From Brumimicrobium oceani (GTDB lineage: Bacteria; Bacteroidota; Bacteroidia; Flavobacteriales_D; Crocinitomicaceae): 64,000 nt of DNA. The DNA is taken from NCBI RefSeq assembly GCF_003143775.1, contig NZ_QFRJ01000004.1, positions 186,001 through 250,000 on the forward strand, read 5' to 3'. The notes beneath the pieces are model-generated. The model did no database searches. It was not told where the DNA came from and saw only the letters and a program-made list of their open reading frames with translations. The first letter of the stretch is position 1. Each line of letters opens with the position of its first letter. Positions 27,138-34,932 of the stretch are shown here, in pieces. A program made the position numbers and the translations under genes.

Positions 27138-28400
27138 ATGGCAATGCTAGAAATGAAAGTACCAAGCCCAGGAGAATCGATTTCAGAAGTTGAGATCGCT
27201 GAATGGCTTGTTGCAGACGGAGATTACGTTGAAAAAGATCAAACAATTGCAGAAGTAGATTCTGACAAAGCAACTTTAGAATTGCCTGCTGAAGCTGCGG
27301 GAATAATTACTCTAAAAGCTGAAGAAGGAGACACAGTTGCTGTTGGTCAAGTAGTTTGCTTAATTGACACTTCTGCTGAAGCACCAGAGAAATCTGAAGC
27401 ACCAAAAGAAGAGAAAAAGGAAGCACCTGCAAAGGAAGTAAAAGAAGAAAAGAAAGAAACGAAGAAGGAAGAAGCTCCTGCTGCAGAGTCGAAAGATTCT
27501 TATGCTAAAGGAACTGCTTCGCCTGCTGCATCTAAAATAATGAAGGAGAACAATGTTTCTTCTAAGCAAGTTTCTGGAACTGGAAAAGATGGCCGCATTA
27601 CAAAACAAGATGTTGTTGATGCAATGGCTGCTGGTTTTGATACTGAATCTACATCAGGTTGGGGTGGAACACGCGACAAGACACCAAAGAAAATGTCTAT
27701 GTTGCGTCGTAAAGTAGCAGAGCGTTTAGTAGCGGTAAAAAGCGAAACAGCGATGCTAACTACTTTCAATGAAGTAGACATGAAGCCAATCATGGACTTG
27801 AGAACGAAGTACAAAAAAGCGTTTGCTGATCACCACGAAGTGAATTTAGGATTTATGTCTTTCTTCACCAAAGCGGTTACTGAAGCGTTGAATTTATTCC
27901 CTTCTGTGAATGCGCAAATCGATGGTAAAGAAATGATCATGCACGATTATGCTGACATCGGAATTGCGGTTTCTTCTCCAAAAGGTTTAATGGTTCCTGT
28001 TGTGCGCAACGCAGAGCAAATGACTTTAGCTGAAATTGAAGCAGAAATCAAAAGATTAGCGATTAAAGCACGTGATGGTAAAATTACTCCAGACGAAATG
28101 ACGGGTGGAACATTTACAATCACAAACGGAGGTGTTTTTGGTTCTATGATGTCAACACCAATTATCAACCCACCACAATCCGCTATTCTTGGAATGCACA
28201 ACATCGTTGAGCGTCCAGTAGCTATTGATGGAAAAGTTGAAATTCGTCCGATGATGTATTTAGCACTTTCTTACGACCACAGAATTATCGATGGTAAAGA
28301 ATCTGTAAGTTTCTTGGTGAAAGTTAAAGAAATGTTGGAGAATCCGGAGAGAATGATATTTGGAGGGAAAGATCCAATCCAAGTTTTATTAGGCCTATAA
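27138..28400 (+). CDS. sucB: Dihydrolipoyllysine-residue succinyltransferase (E2)
   Basis: E2 core of the 2-oxoglutarate dehydrogenase complex. Residues 1-75 are the lipoyl domain with the modified lysine in [12 protein letters not shown], 80-120 a charged Ala/Pro/Lys/Glu linker, 125-165 the E1/E3-binding domain ([24 protein letters not shown]), and 185-420 the acyltransferase with the catalytic DHRIIDGKE near 385 and the [14 protein letters not shown] block. It is 420 residues with a single lipoyl domain, the usual SucB layout, and sits 15 bases after sucA. A terminator follows at 28463. Confidence 0.94.
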   Translation: MAMLEMKVPSPGESISEVEIAEWLVADGDYVEKDQTIAEVDSDKATLELPAEAAGIITLKAEEGDTVAVGQVVCLIDTSAEAPEKSEAPKEEKKEAPAKEVKEEKKETKKEEAPAAESKDSYAKGTASPAASKIMKENNVSSKQVSGTGKDGRITKQDVVDAMAAGFDTESTSGWGGTRDKTPKKMSMLRRKVAERLVAVKSETAMLTTFNEVDMKPIMDLRTKYKKAFADHHEVNLGFMSFFTKAVTEALNLFPSVNAQIDGKEMIMHDYADIGIAVSSPKGLMVPVVRNAEQMTLAEIEAEIKRLAIKARDGKITPDEMTGGTFTITNGGVFGSMMSTPIINPPQSAILGMHNIVERPVAIDGKVEIRPMMYLALSYDHRIIDGKESVSFLVKVKEMLENPERMIFGGKDPIQVLLGL

Positions 28401-28414
28401 TTTTGGATTTGTTC

Positions 28415-28434
28415 GGGCGAATTGTAAAATGCCC
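28415..28434. repeat. Degenerate GGGCG palindrome
   Basis: GGGCGAATTGTAAAATGCCC followed by TTACAA; matches the GTAGGGGCG palindrome family only in the outer bases. Probably a decayed copy. Confidence 0.4.
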
Positions 28435-28462
28435 TTACAAATCTACAATATCAAACAATATT

Positions 28463-28491
28463 AAGGAATGTCGAAAGGCGTTCCTTTTTTT
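28463..28491 (+). terminator. Intrinsic terminator after sucB
   Basis: AAGGAATG-tcgaaagg-CGTTCCTT stem (one G-T pair) followed by seven Ts, 63 bases after the sucB stop. Confidence 0.7.
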
Positions 28492-28586
28492 GTGGGCTTT
28501 GATTTTTCAAACCGTTCAAACCTTGATAATATTTCGGTGGAATGGTTGTTTTTACTATAGAAAAAAAATCATAAATCGACCTTACT

Positions 28587-29192
28587 TTAATTTACCCTCT
28601 TCCCAGCGGTACCACCAAGTACCAATCCAAAATAATGTCCGCCTTTAGGAAAGCTAAATTTATCTTTATAATCATTTTTAAAAGTATACTCAAAACCAAT
28701 ACTGAAGTGATTGATGTTTAGTTTTATTTGTGGATAAACGGCATAATCAAATTCAAACTCAGGATATAGTGCGTCATCTGTTGCTGTAAAAACTCCAGCA
28801 TTTAGTACTCCATCCAAGGATAACTTCGGGTTGAAATCAACATGAAATCCTAAACCAACTTGAGCTGGAGCCAAAAGTAATCCATAGTTATGAATTCCTA
28901 CTCTAGCCCATGTCAACCGAAAAAGAATTGTTGTTTTCTTCTTTTGATCCAAGACCCAATAATTTCCCATTTCGCACTGAACGCCCACCACTGCAATTCC
29001 AGCTCCACCAGTTGAATGAGTATATCCATCACCAAGGTCTGTTACCACTTTCTTTTTGTAATATTCCATTCCCACAGCAGGAATGACATTGCAAAAAAGA
29101 CGTTTTAATCCCAAAGTATCTTGATTTTGTCCATAATTAACAAGAGGCTGACTGAAGAAAATTAAAAGCAGACTGAGTTTTAAGTATTTCAT
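28587..29192 (-). CDS. Outer-membrane/periplasmic protein, paralogue A
   Basis: A 201-residue exported protein with a signal peptide ending near residue 21 (NYGQ). I do not recognise a named family, but alternating hydrophobic beta strands and an aromatic C-terminal half (FDYAVYPQIKLNINHFSIGFEYTF, read across residues) suggest a small outer-membrane beta-barrel. It is a paralogue of the gene at 34036-34632: both contain RLTWARVGIHNYG-like text followed by LLLAPAQVGLG and end with GKR(V/I)N. A 62-bp stretch of DNA (28849-28910 versus 34298-34359) differs by a single base, which points to recent duplication or gene conversion. Confidence 0.7.
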   Translation of the reverse strand: MKYLKLSLLLIFFSQPLVNYGQNQDTLGLKRLFCNVIPAVGMEYYKKKVVTDLGDGYTHSTGGAGIAVVGVQCEMGNYWVLDQKKKTTILFRLTWARVGIHNYGLLLAPAQVGLGFHVDFNPKLSLDGVLNAGVFTATDDALYPEFEFDYAVYPQIKLNINHFSIGFEYTFKNDYKDKFSFPKGGHYFGLVLGGTAGKRVN

Positions 29193-29505
29193 AATAAACT
29201 AGAAAAGTAGTTAGACTAAGTTAAGAAAATGATTTGAAACAAATGTTACCATTCAAAGACTTTTGAATTATGAGGATGAATCGAAATGATTTGTTGTCCT
29301 AGACGAATTTGAACTTTACCATTCAATTCTTGACACTTTTTTCAAATCCGAATTTGATTCCACTTAAAGTTACCAATAATTTCAATTTAAAACCTTTGAG
29401 ATTAGTTTAATATGACTTAATGACTTATTGAAGATTTTCTAATCAACAAAAGAGATTCCTCAATACTGGGTATTTTCGAAATGATAATCGATAGGTTGGT
29501 TAGGT

Positions 29506-29544
29506 GGGGAAAGTTGCCGAAGCGAAGCTTCAGCAACTTTCCCC
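29506..29544. repeat. 39-bp palindrome
   Basis: Arms GGGGAAAGTTGC and GCAACTTTCCCC with inner GAAG/CTTC pairs and a short CGAAG loop region. It belongs to no gene and is not close in sequence to the GTAGGG family. Confidence 0.75.
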
Positions 29545-29670
29545 AATCAATAATATATAACACCTGTCATCCAAAGGAGTTAAACGACTGAGGAGTCTCT
29601 TTTTGATTATCGTTAAATATTAATTTGGCTTGAAAGTCATAATTTATAGCTAGTTATTTCAATTATATAA

Positions 29671-29695
29671 AACTGGTATGATAGCGGTTAACCAC
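29671..29695 (+). repeat. 25-bp direct repeat, copy 1
   Basis: AACTGGTATGATAGCGGTTA then ACCAC. 24 of 25 bases match 34866-34890 in the same orientation. Confidence 0.8.
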
Positions 29696-29765
29696 TTTGG
29701 AATTTTAATGCCTATCGGGATCTTTGCCAGTAATAAAACCACCTAAGCTCTATTCCTTGGCAAAT

Positions 29766-29850
29766 GGTTTGCGCTGTATTGGAACGCAGATGACACGGAT
29801 GCATCGGCAAGTTCAGCAGAACTGCAAGCAACGTGGATAATCACGGATTT
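29766..29850 (+). repeat. GCGGATGACGCGG dispersed repeat, long copy
   Basis: Same ends as 23519-23580 (GGTTTGCGCTGTATTGGAAC ... GGATAATCACGGATTT), but with an extra segment of about 23 bases containing the hairpin AGTTC-agca-GAACT. Confidence 0.75.
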
Positions 29851-30062
29851 CTTGCGACATGAATCCTAAATATTGTCATACCTTGAAATTAATAATATAT
29901 CATATTTCATAAAACTCTGTTTTAATGGAGGATTGAAGTTTAACTCTAAATTTACTGGTAAAGTATCGGATACGCATTAAAATTATAGAAGTTTTAATTT
30001 TTCAGAGAATGGTAACAATTTAGATTTATAATGTTGAACATAATTTACAACAACTTATACAT

Positions 30063-31022
30063 ATGAGAAACCCCATACTATTTTTAAGTCTATTTATAAT
30101 TTATTAAAGCTCTTTGGCCCAAGACGATACGTGTTACTACAAATTAATCGACTCCGCCCAACACTTCATCGCTAATGAAGATTTCGCAAAGGGTGATTCT
30201 TTTTATCACAAAGGACTTAATTCATACAGGGTGGTTCCAAATGATTATGATAAAGCAATTTTAAACAATTACATCGTCCATAATAAGCTAGATTTCGATT
30301 TGATAAAAACAGGATTCTACAACGGATTAAAATATTCATTAGATAACTACAATCCTCCTTATTCTAAAAGGAAAATAAAGAAAATCTACCGTAAAAATAA
30401 GCTAAAGAAGAAAAAAGGTTCACTTCCTGTATATTATACATTGATTAGAGATCAAAGATCACGATCTAAAAAAAATGGAGATATCGTAAAAGCGGATAGT
30501 ATCACAGGTGTAAAACTTAAAAAATGGATAGTAGAGAAACCTCATCTCTTTGATCGATTTCAAACAAGTTTTCTAGGCTCTGAAATGATTGGTACTTTAG
30601 TGATTCATTCTGGCTGGAACAACTTAGAATCAGTTCAAGATTCAATTTACAGCTTAACAAAAAAAGGTTTAATTCACAGAGATGTTTTTGGAAGTATAAT
30701 AGAAAGAAGTGCACTTTACAATGGATGCGTTTTCACTATTGATTCTGAAAATCAAAAAATAGAAGAACGACGAGATTTAGAAACAATGCTTTGCAATTAT
30801 ATTTATTATTCCAATATTTTCGTTGGCTATGGTGGAATGCGAGATGTAGAAAGACAAGCGTTAATTTTGCCACCGATTCATCCTTCTTTCACAGAAGAAA
30901 GTATTAATAAGCTCAGAAATCACCTTTTTTATAGTGATGTGAGTATGTTGTATGGAAGCCCTCGATATTTGAAAGTTTCAGCTGAGGAGTATTGTGATTT
31001 TAGGAAGAAGCTTAGGAGATAG
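30063..31022 (+). pseudogene. Secreted hypothetical protein with stop codon in its signal peptide
   Basis: The ATG at 30063 begins a good signal peptide, MRNPILFLSLFIIY, then an in-frame TAA at 30105, then SSLAQDD and an uninterrupted 302-codon frame to 31022. The two parts are in the same frame and together make a normal exported protein with cleavage after LAQ, so one nonsense change (or a sequencing error) has disrupted it. Translation could restart at a TTG at 30114, but the product would stay in the cytoplasm. The mature part is rich in Lys, Tyr and Asn. Its IHSGWNNLESVQDSIYSL and FVGYGG segments faintly recall the DUF6624 type, which I cannot confirm. The open 900 bases argue that the lesion is recent. 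Confidence 0.6.
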
Positions 31023-31188
31023 ATTCTTTTATTGGAGGTGAAAATTATACTTTTTGTAAATTTTAAAATTCACTTCTCAAACGTCCGGTATTTTCGGACA
31101 GTTCGCGTGCACGACAAAATAGTAAAAACTTATTCAGAAAAAAAATCCCAACAACAATTAGTAAAAGGGTATTCTGATTATTTTTTTG

Positions 31189-31196
31189 TAAATTTG
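31189..31196 (+). promoter_or_regulatory. -7 box for the toxin-antitoxin pair
   Basis: TAAATTTG, exact consensus, 16 bases before the antitoxin ATG. Confidence 0.6.
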
Positions 31197-31212
31197 AGTA
31201 AACAGTAAAAAA

Positions 31213-31422
31213 ATGACTGACATTCAATTATATACAAAACTATCTGAACTACCTTCCAGCCTGCATGCGGAGGTAGAAAAGTTTATTGATTATCTTCAGT
31301 ACAAATCAAAAAAACAAAATCAAAAAAACAACAAAAGAGTTTCTGGTAAGGCTAAAGGTCTTATTAAAATGAAAAGTAATTTTGATGAGCCAATAGATGG
31401 ATTTAAAGAATATATGAAATGA
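31213..31422 (+). CDS. DUF2281-type antitoxin
   Basis: A 69-residue protein with the VapB-like DUF2281 pattern: the helical MTDIQLYTKLSELPSSLHAEVEKF start, FIDYLQYKSKK, a basic linker, and a C-terminal GFKEYMK that would bind the toxin (read as separate motifs). It would neutralise the PIN toxin encoded next to it, whose start codon overlaps its stop (ATGA at 31419-31422). Such pairs usually repress their own promoter; no operator was identified. Confidence 0.82.
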   Translation: MTDIQLYTKLSELPSSLHAEVEKFIDYLQYKSKKQNQKNNKRVSGKAKGLIKMKSNFDEPIDGFKEYMK

Positions 31423-31808
31423 ATCTACTCCTAGATACCCATGCAGTTATCTGGTTTATTACAGACAGTAGCAAGCTACCTAATAAAACCAAAACCATCA
31501 TTGAAAATGGCAATAACAACTGTTTTGTGAGTATAGCTAGTTATTGGGAAATCGGTATTAAATACTCAATTGGTAGACTTGAATTGGGTACAGATTTAAA
31601 AACAATTTTTAAAATTATCGCAGATTCAGGTTTTAACACACTTCCCATATCACCAAATCATATACTTGCGAATGCTGAACTAAAATTTTATCATCAAGAC
31701 CCCTTCGATAGAATTATAATTGCTCAATCCATTATAGAAAATATGACAGTAGTTTCAAAGGATGGGCAATTCAAGCATTATGAGGTTCCTATATTATGGG
31801 AAATATAA
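31419..31808 (+). CDS. PIN-domain ribonuclease toxin, VapC-like
   Basis: A 129-residue type II toxin. The PIN acidic residues are in place: Asp6 in LLLDTHAVIW, Glu44 in SYWEIGIKY, Asp about 95 and 98 in HQDPFDRIII, and Asp about 116 in VVSKDGQF. VapC toxins cleave tRNA or rRNA; the target here is unknown. It overlaps the antitoxin by four bases. It lies in the accessory 28.5-34.9 kb segment. Confidence 0.88.
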   Translation: MNLLLDTHAVIWFITDSSKLPNKTKTIIENGNNNCFVSIASYWEIGIKYSIGRLELGTDLKTIFKIIADSGFNTLPISPNHILANAELKFYHQDPFDRIIIAQSIIENMTVVSKDGQFKHYEVPILWEI

Positions 31809-31929
31809 AATTTGGATAGCATTTGAGTCTGGTTTTTACGAAAAAGCATTACGCATTCAAAAGTGGAGTTCAAATAGAATTTGATTTGGTTGAGGTAATA
31901 ATTAATGACTAAACATATTATCTTGTTTT

Positions 31930-32052
31930 AGATTAAAACATTTACTTACAAGGTTCTTGCTTGCCATCCTCCTCGTTTTTTGTCCTATTGGTTTTAGTCA
32001 AGATGATTTTAGCTGCACTAAAAGGGAAGTCATTGATAAAATTAAGAATTAG
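31930..32052 (+). pseudogene. Remnant of a secreted-protein gene
   Basis: A short frame without an ATG encodes a signal-peptide-like run (RFLLAILLVFCPIGFSQ) followed by DDFSCTKREVIDKIKN and a TAG stop. It looks like the first 35 codons of an exported protein whose remainder is lost. The lack of a start codon and its shortness keep confidence low. Confidence 0.3.
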
Positions 32053-32103
32053 TCGTAGAAAATAATTACTGCATCCATTTAACTATTATATTGCTACTTT
32101 AAA

Positions 32104-33927
32104 ATGAAACAATCATTACTCATGAAGCCAATTACTGGACTTTTTATCGTCTTTTTATTCCAAATAATTCTTGCTAGTTCAATCTTTGGTCAAGCTACAA
32201 ACAATGTTGTTATTGATTTATCAAAAGAAATTACTAACGATAAAATTCAAGTGGAAATTCATGATTTGAACTTTAAAAAAAACAGAGACACCCTTTTTTT
32301 CCCCGCCGTTGTTTTAGGGATGTATGAAGAAAATAATTTTGGTCAATACATTGATGAAATAAAAGTTAGTTACGTCAACGGAGACATCAAGACAATAAAA
32401 AGTACTAAGCAAAATCTCTTTATACTAAAGGATGCGGCCGAGGTAACTAAAGTTAGTTATTGGGCAAAAAGCACAATAAACAACAAAAGTTTGTTCCTTC
32501 CCGCAGGTTCATTCTTTGAACAACATGGTGCATTTTTATTAAACTTCCATTCGCTTGTCCCCTACTCCAAAAGCACCATGAACAACTCCTACAAAATAAC
32601 AATTAAAAGAAATAATGAAATAACGGCTGTAGGTGCGCTTCCAATAAAAAGCATTGAAGAGGAAGATAAAGATATTATTACTGCCGCGGATTATCACGAA
32701 TTAATAGACTCTCCATTCCTGTATTCAAAATTCAAGGCAAAAGACACTACCTCCATTCGTTTGAAACATGGAATAATACAAATTGCTATTGCACCCAATA
32801 TTTACAATTTAGATGCTGAATACATTAAAAAAACAATAGCTCCAGTTCTAAATGTATTAGAAAAGGATTCGCTTTTTAGCACATTATTCGAAGATAAATA
32901 CTGTTTACTCTTTGGTTTTACGGATGAATATTCTCACAACACAGGGGCGCTTGAACACAACAAGTCATCTGTATACATCTTCAACGATACCAATGATTTC
33001 GACAATAAGCTCAAGGAGTTTGTTGCCCATGAAATTCTGCACATTTTAACTCCTTTAAATCTAAGGAGCGAAAGAATTGATGCTTTCGATTTTAATTCGC
33101 CCTTGTTTTCTAAGCATTTATGGTTATACGAGGGAGTGACAGAATACCTTGCTATGAAAGCCAATATGAATGCCAAGCTCATAGACACGCTTCAGTTTTT
33201 CAAACAACTTAGAATGAATTATAACTATGGCAAAGAATCAAATATTAAATCATTAACTCAATTTAGTGAAAACATTTTGGACAAAAGGCACCAAGAAAAC
33301 TATGGAGCTATTTACACACAAGGGGCCATCACAGCCTTCTATTTAGACTATCTCTTTGCAAAAGAATCAGGAGGGGAATTGGGAATATCTGACCTATTGG
33401 CTTATGCTATGAAAAGCGCAAGTACAGATGGCGTTTTTAACGAAGAAACCTTCTTTCAAGACTTAGAAGATGAATTCCCAATAGTAAAAGATTTCTTTGA
33501 AAACATGATTATTTCCTCAAACAAAAGTCCTTTCCATGACTATCTAAATCAATTAGGAGTGTCTTTTAAGAAAGACACCATTCAGCGAAGCAAGACCTAT
33601 TTTACTTATGGCTTACGACGAATTGACTATCGTTTGCCTAAGTACATCGTCATTAAAAATCAAGAATTAAATGACTCCTTGGGAATCAAAAAGTTGAAAA
33701 TTCATAAAATAAATGGCAAAACGGTTAAATACGCTGATTCTTGGAAGCTTTTCTCCCCAAAATCTAACGAGGTTCTTAAAATCAAAATTAAGAAAGGATT
33801 CAAATTTAAAACGATTGAAATAAGTCCTTTCAAGAGAAGCTACCACTATTACCCAGAGCATTTAAAAATAGATGATTTAGAAAATAACATATTGAACCGC
33901 ATTTTAAAATTTGGAATTGAGCAGTAG
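32104..33927 (+). CDS. M61-like secreted metallopeptidase
   Basis: A 607-residue exported protein. A signal peptide occupies residues 1-30 (SSIFGQ). The zinc motif HEILH is near 310, within VAHEILHILTPLNLR, and the third ligand near 343 in WLYEGVTEYLA, the pattern of M61 glycyl aminopeptidases (HExxH ... PLN ... GxTEY). The N-terminal 200 residues are beta-rich as in the family. A C-terminal PDZ-like region is possible (about 500-600), but I could not verify it. It is a lone gene in the accessory segment between a remnant and outer-membrane paralogue B. Likely periplasmic or cell-surface peptidase. Confidence 0.83.
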   Translation: MKQSLLMKPITGLFIVFLFQIILASSIFGQATNNVVIDLSKEITNDKIQVEIHDLNFKKNRDTLFFPAVVLGMYEENNFGQYIDEIKVSYVNGDIKTIKSTKQNLFILKDAAEVTKVSYWAKSTINNKSLFLPAGSFFEQHGAFLLNFHSLVPYSKSTMNNSYKITIKRNNEITAVGALPIKSIEEEDKDIITAADYHELIDSPFLYSKFKAKDTTSIRLKHGIIQIAIAPNIYNLDAEYIKKTIAPVLNVLEKDSLFSTLFEDKYCLLFGFTDEYSHNTGALEHNKSSVYIFNDTNDFDNKLKEFVAHEILHILTPLNLRSERIDAFDFNSPLFSKHLWLYEGVTEYLAMKANMNAKLIDTLQFFKQLRMNYNYGKESNIKSLTQFSENILDKRHQENYGAIYTQGAITAFYLDYLFAKESGGELGISDLLAYAMKSASTDGVFNEETFFQDLEDEFPIVKDFFENMIISSNKSPFHDYLNQLGVSFKKDTIQRSKTYFTYGLRRIDYRLPKYIVIKNQELNDSLGIKKLKIHKINGKTVKYADSWKLFSPKSNEVLKIKIKKGFKFKTIEISPFKRSYHYYPEHLKIDDLENNILNRILKFGIEQ

Positions 33928-34035
33928 ATGAAGTACCATCAGGTCATAAGGTAGAAATCACCTCATCATGGAGACTAAAAAGGCCAAATCCTGAATTGGT
34001 AGGATAATGGCCATAATGCAGAAGCCCAACCCCCA

Positions 34036-34632
34036 TCAATTGATCCTTTTACCATGGGCGCTCCCAATCACTATACCAACATAATGGTAGCCATTCAATA
34101 AATTAAAGCCTTCTTTAAATTCTCTTTTGAACGTATACTCGATTCCCAAACTAAAATTTTCAAAATTAAATCTTAATTGTGGATATACAGCGTAGTCGAA
34201 TTCAATCTCAGGATAAAGCACGTCATCTGTGGTTATAATCAAACCCGCATTCAATGAAAGTTCAAGAGACTTCTTGGAACTATAAATCACATGAGACCCT
34301 AAACCAACTTGAGCTGGAGCCAAAAGTAATCCATAGTTATGAATTCCTACTCTCGCCCAAGTAAATCTAAAAAAACCAGTTCTGCGTTGATTCTTTGAAA
34401 ATGCCCGATGACTTCCCATTTCCAATTGGATACCTACAACCTCAACACCTGACATTCCATTATTATGGGAACCTCCCTTAGAAAAAAGTTTACTCCCATT
34501 GGATTCATAGATAACCGCTGGAATTACATTAAAAAACAAGCTTTGCAAGCCTAAAGTATCACTCATTTGTCCATAACCTAGGAAAGATAGATTTGATATA
34601 AAAAAGAGTAAAAGTAATCTTCGGATTATCAT
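34036..34632 (-). CDS. Outer-membrane/periplasmic protein, paralogue B
   Basis: A 198-residue exported protein, signal peptide ending near residue 21 (GYGQ), homologous along its length to paralogue A at 28587-29192. Shared text includes SDTLGLQSLFFNVIPAV (A: QDTLGLKRLFCNVIPAV), TWARVGIHNYGLLLAPAQVG, TTDDVLYPE and EFDYAVYPQ. Probably a small beta-barrel; no named family recognised. Same orientation as A, with about 4.8 kb between. Confidence 0.7.
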   Translation of the reverse strand: MIIRRLLLLFFISNLSFLGYGQMSDTLGLQSLFFNVIPAVIYESNGSKLFSKGGSHNNGMSGVEVVGIQLEMGSHRAFSKNQRRTGFFRFTWARVGIHNYGLLLAPAQVGLGSHVIYSSKKSLELSLNAGLIITTDDVLYPEIEFDYAVYPQLRFNFENFSLGIEYTFKREFKEGFNLLNGYHYVGIVIGSAHGKRIN

Positions 34633-34932
34633 AAGTTTCTAAATGGTGCTTCACTAAATTAGGTAAATTTGATCAATTTATTATTAAAACTTTGTAAGAA
34701 ACTTTAGCAGCAGCTTAATAAATTACCATGGAACAGGGTTCTCTCATTAACATGCAAAGGATCTTGAGCGTTCACCGCGAAATTAATTATTTGATAATTG
34801 GGCTTCCTTAAACATCAATCTGACTACAAAGACATGATTTTCAACTACTTACTCTCATCATAAAGAACTGGTATGATAGCGGATAACCACATTCTTTTAT
34901 AAGGTAATTGCGAACGACGGGTAAACCAAGCT
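34633..34932. other. 300-bp gap with one repeat copy, no gene
   Basis: No coding signal. Holds the second copy of the 25-bp direct repeat at 34866-34890. Confidence 0.6.
34866..34890 (+). repeat. 25-bp direct repeat, copy 2
   Basis: AACTGGTATGATAGCGGATA then ACCAC; matches 29671-29695 except one base. Together they bracket 5.2 kb of accessory genes. Confidence 0.8.

Larger units (their letters stand above)
29193..30062. other. 870-bp gap with repeats, no gene
   Basis: No convincing coding region. It contains a 39-bp palindrome (29506-29544), one copy of a 25-bp direct repeat (29671-29695), and the long copy of the GCGGATGACGCGG repeat (29766-29850). Confidence 0.7.

Noticed and set aside
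28403-28648. ORF of 81 codons after sucB.
   Set aside because: Covers the degenerate palindrome and the terminator and runs antisense to paralogue A; no coding evidence.
29506-29544. Insertion sequence ends.
   Set aside because: The palindrome has no transposase or target duplication nearby; listed only as a repeat. No intact IS is seen anywhere in the window.
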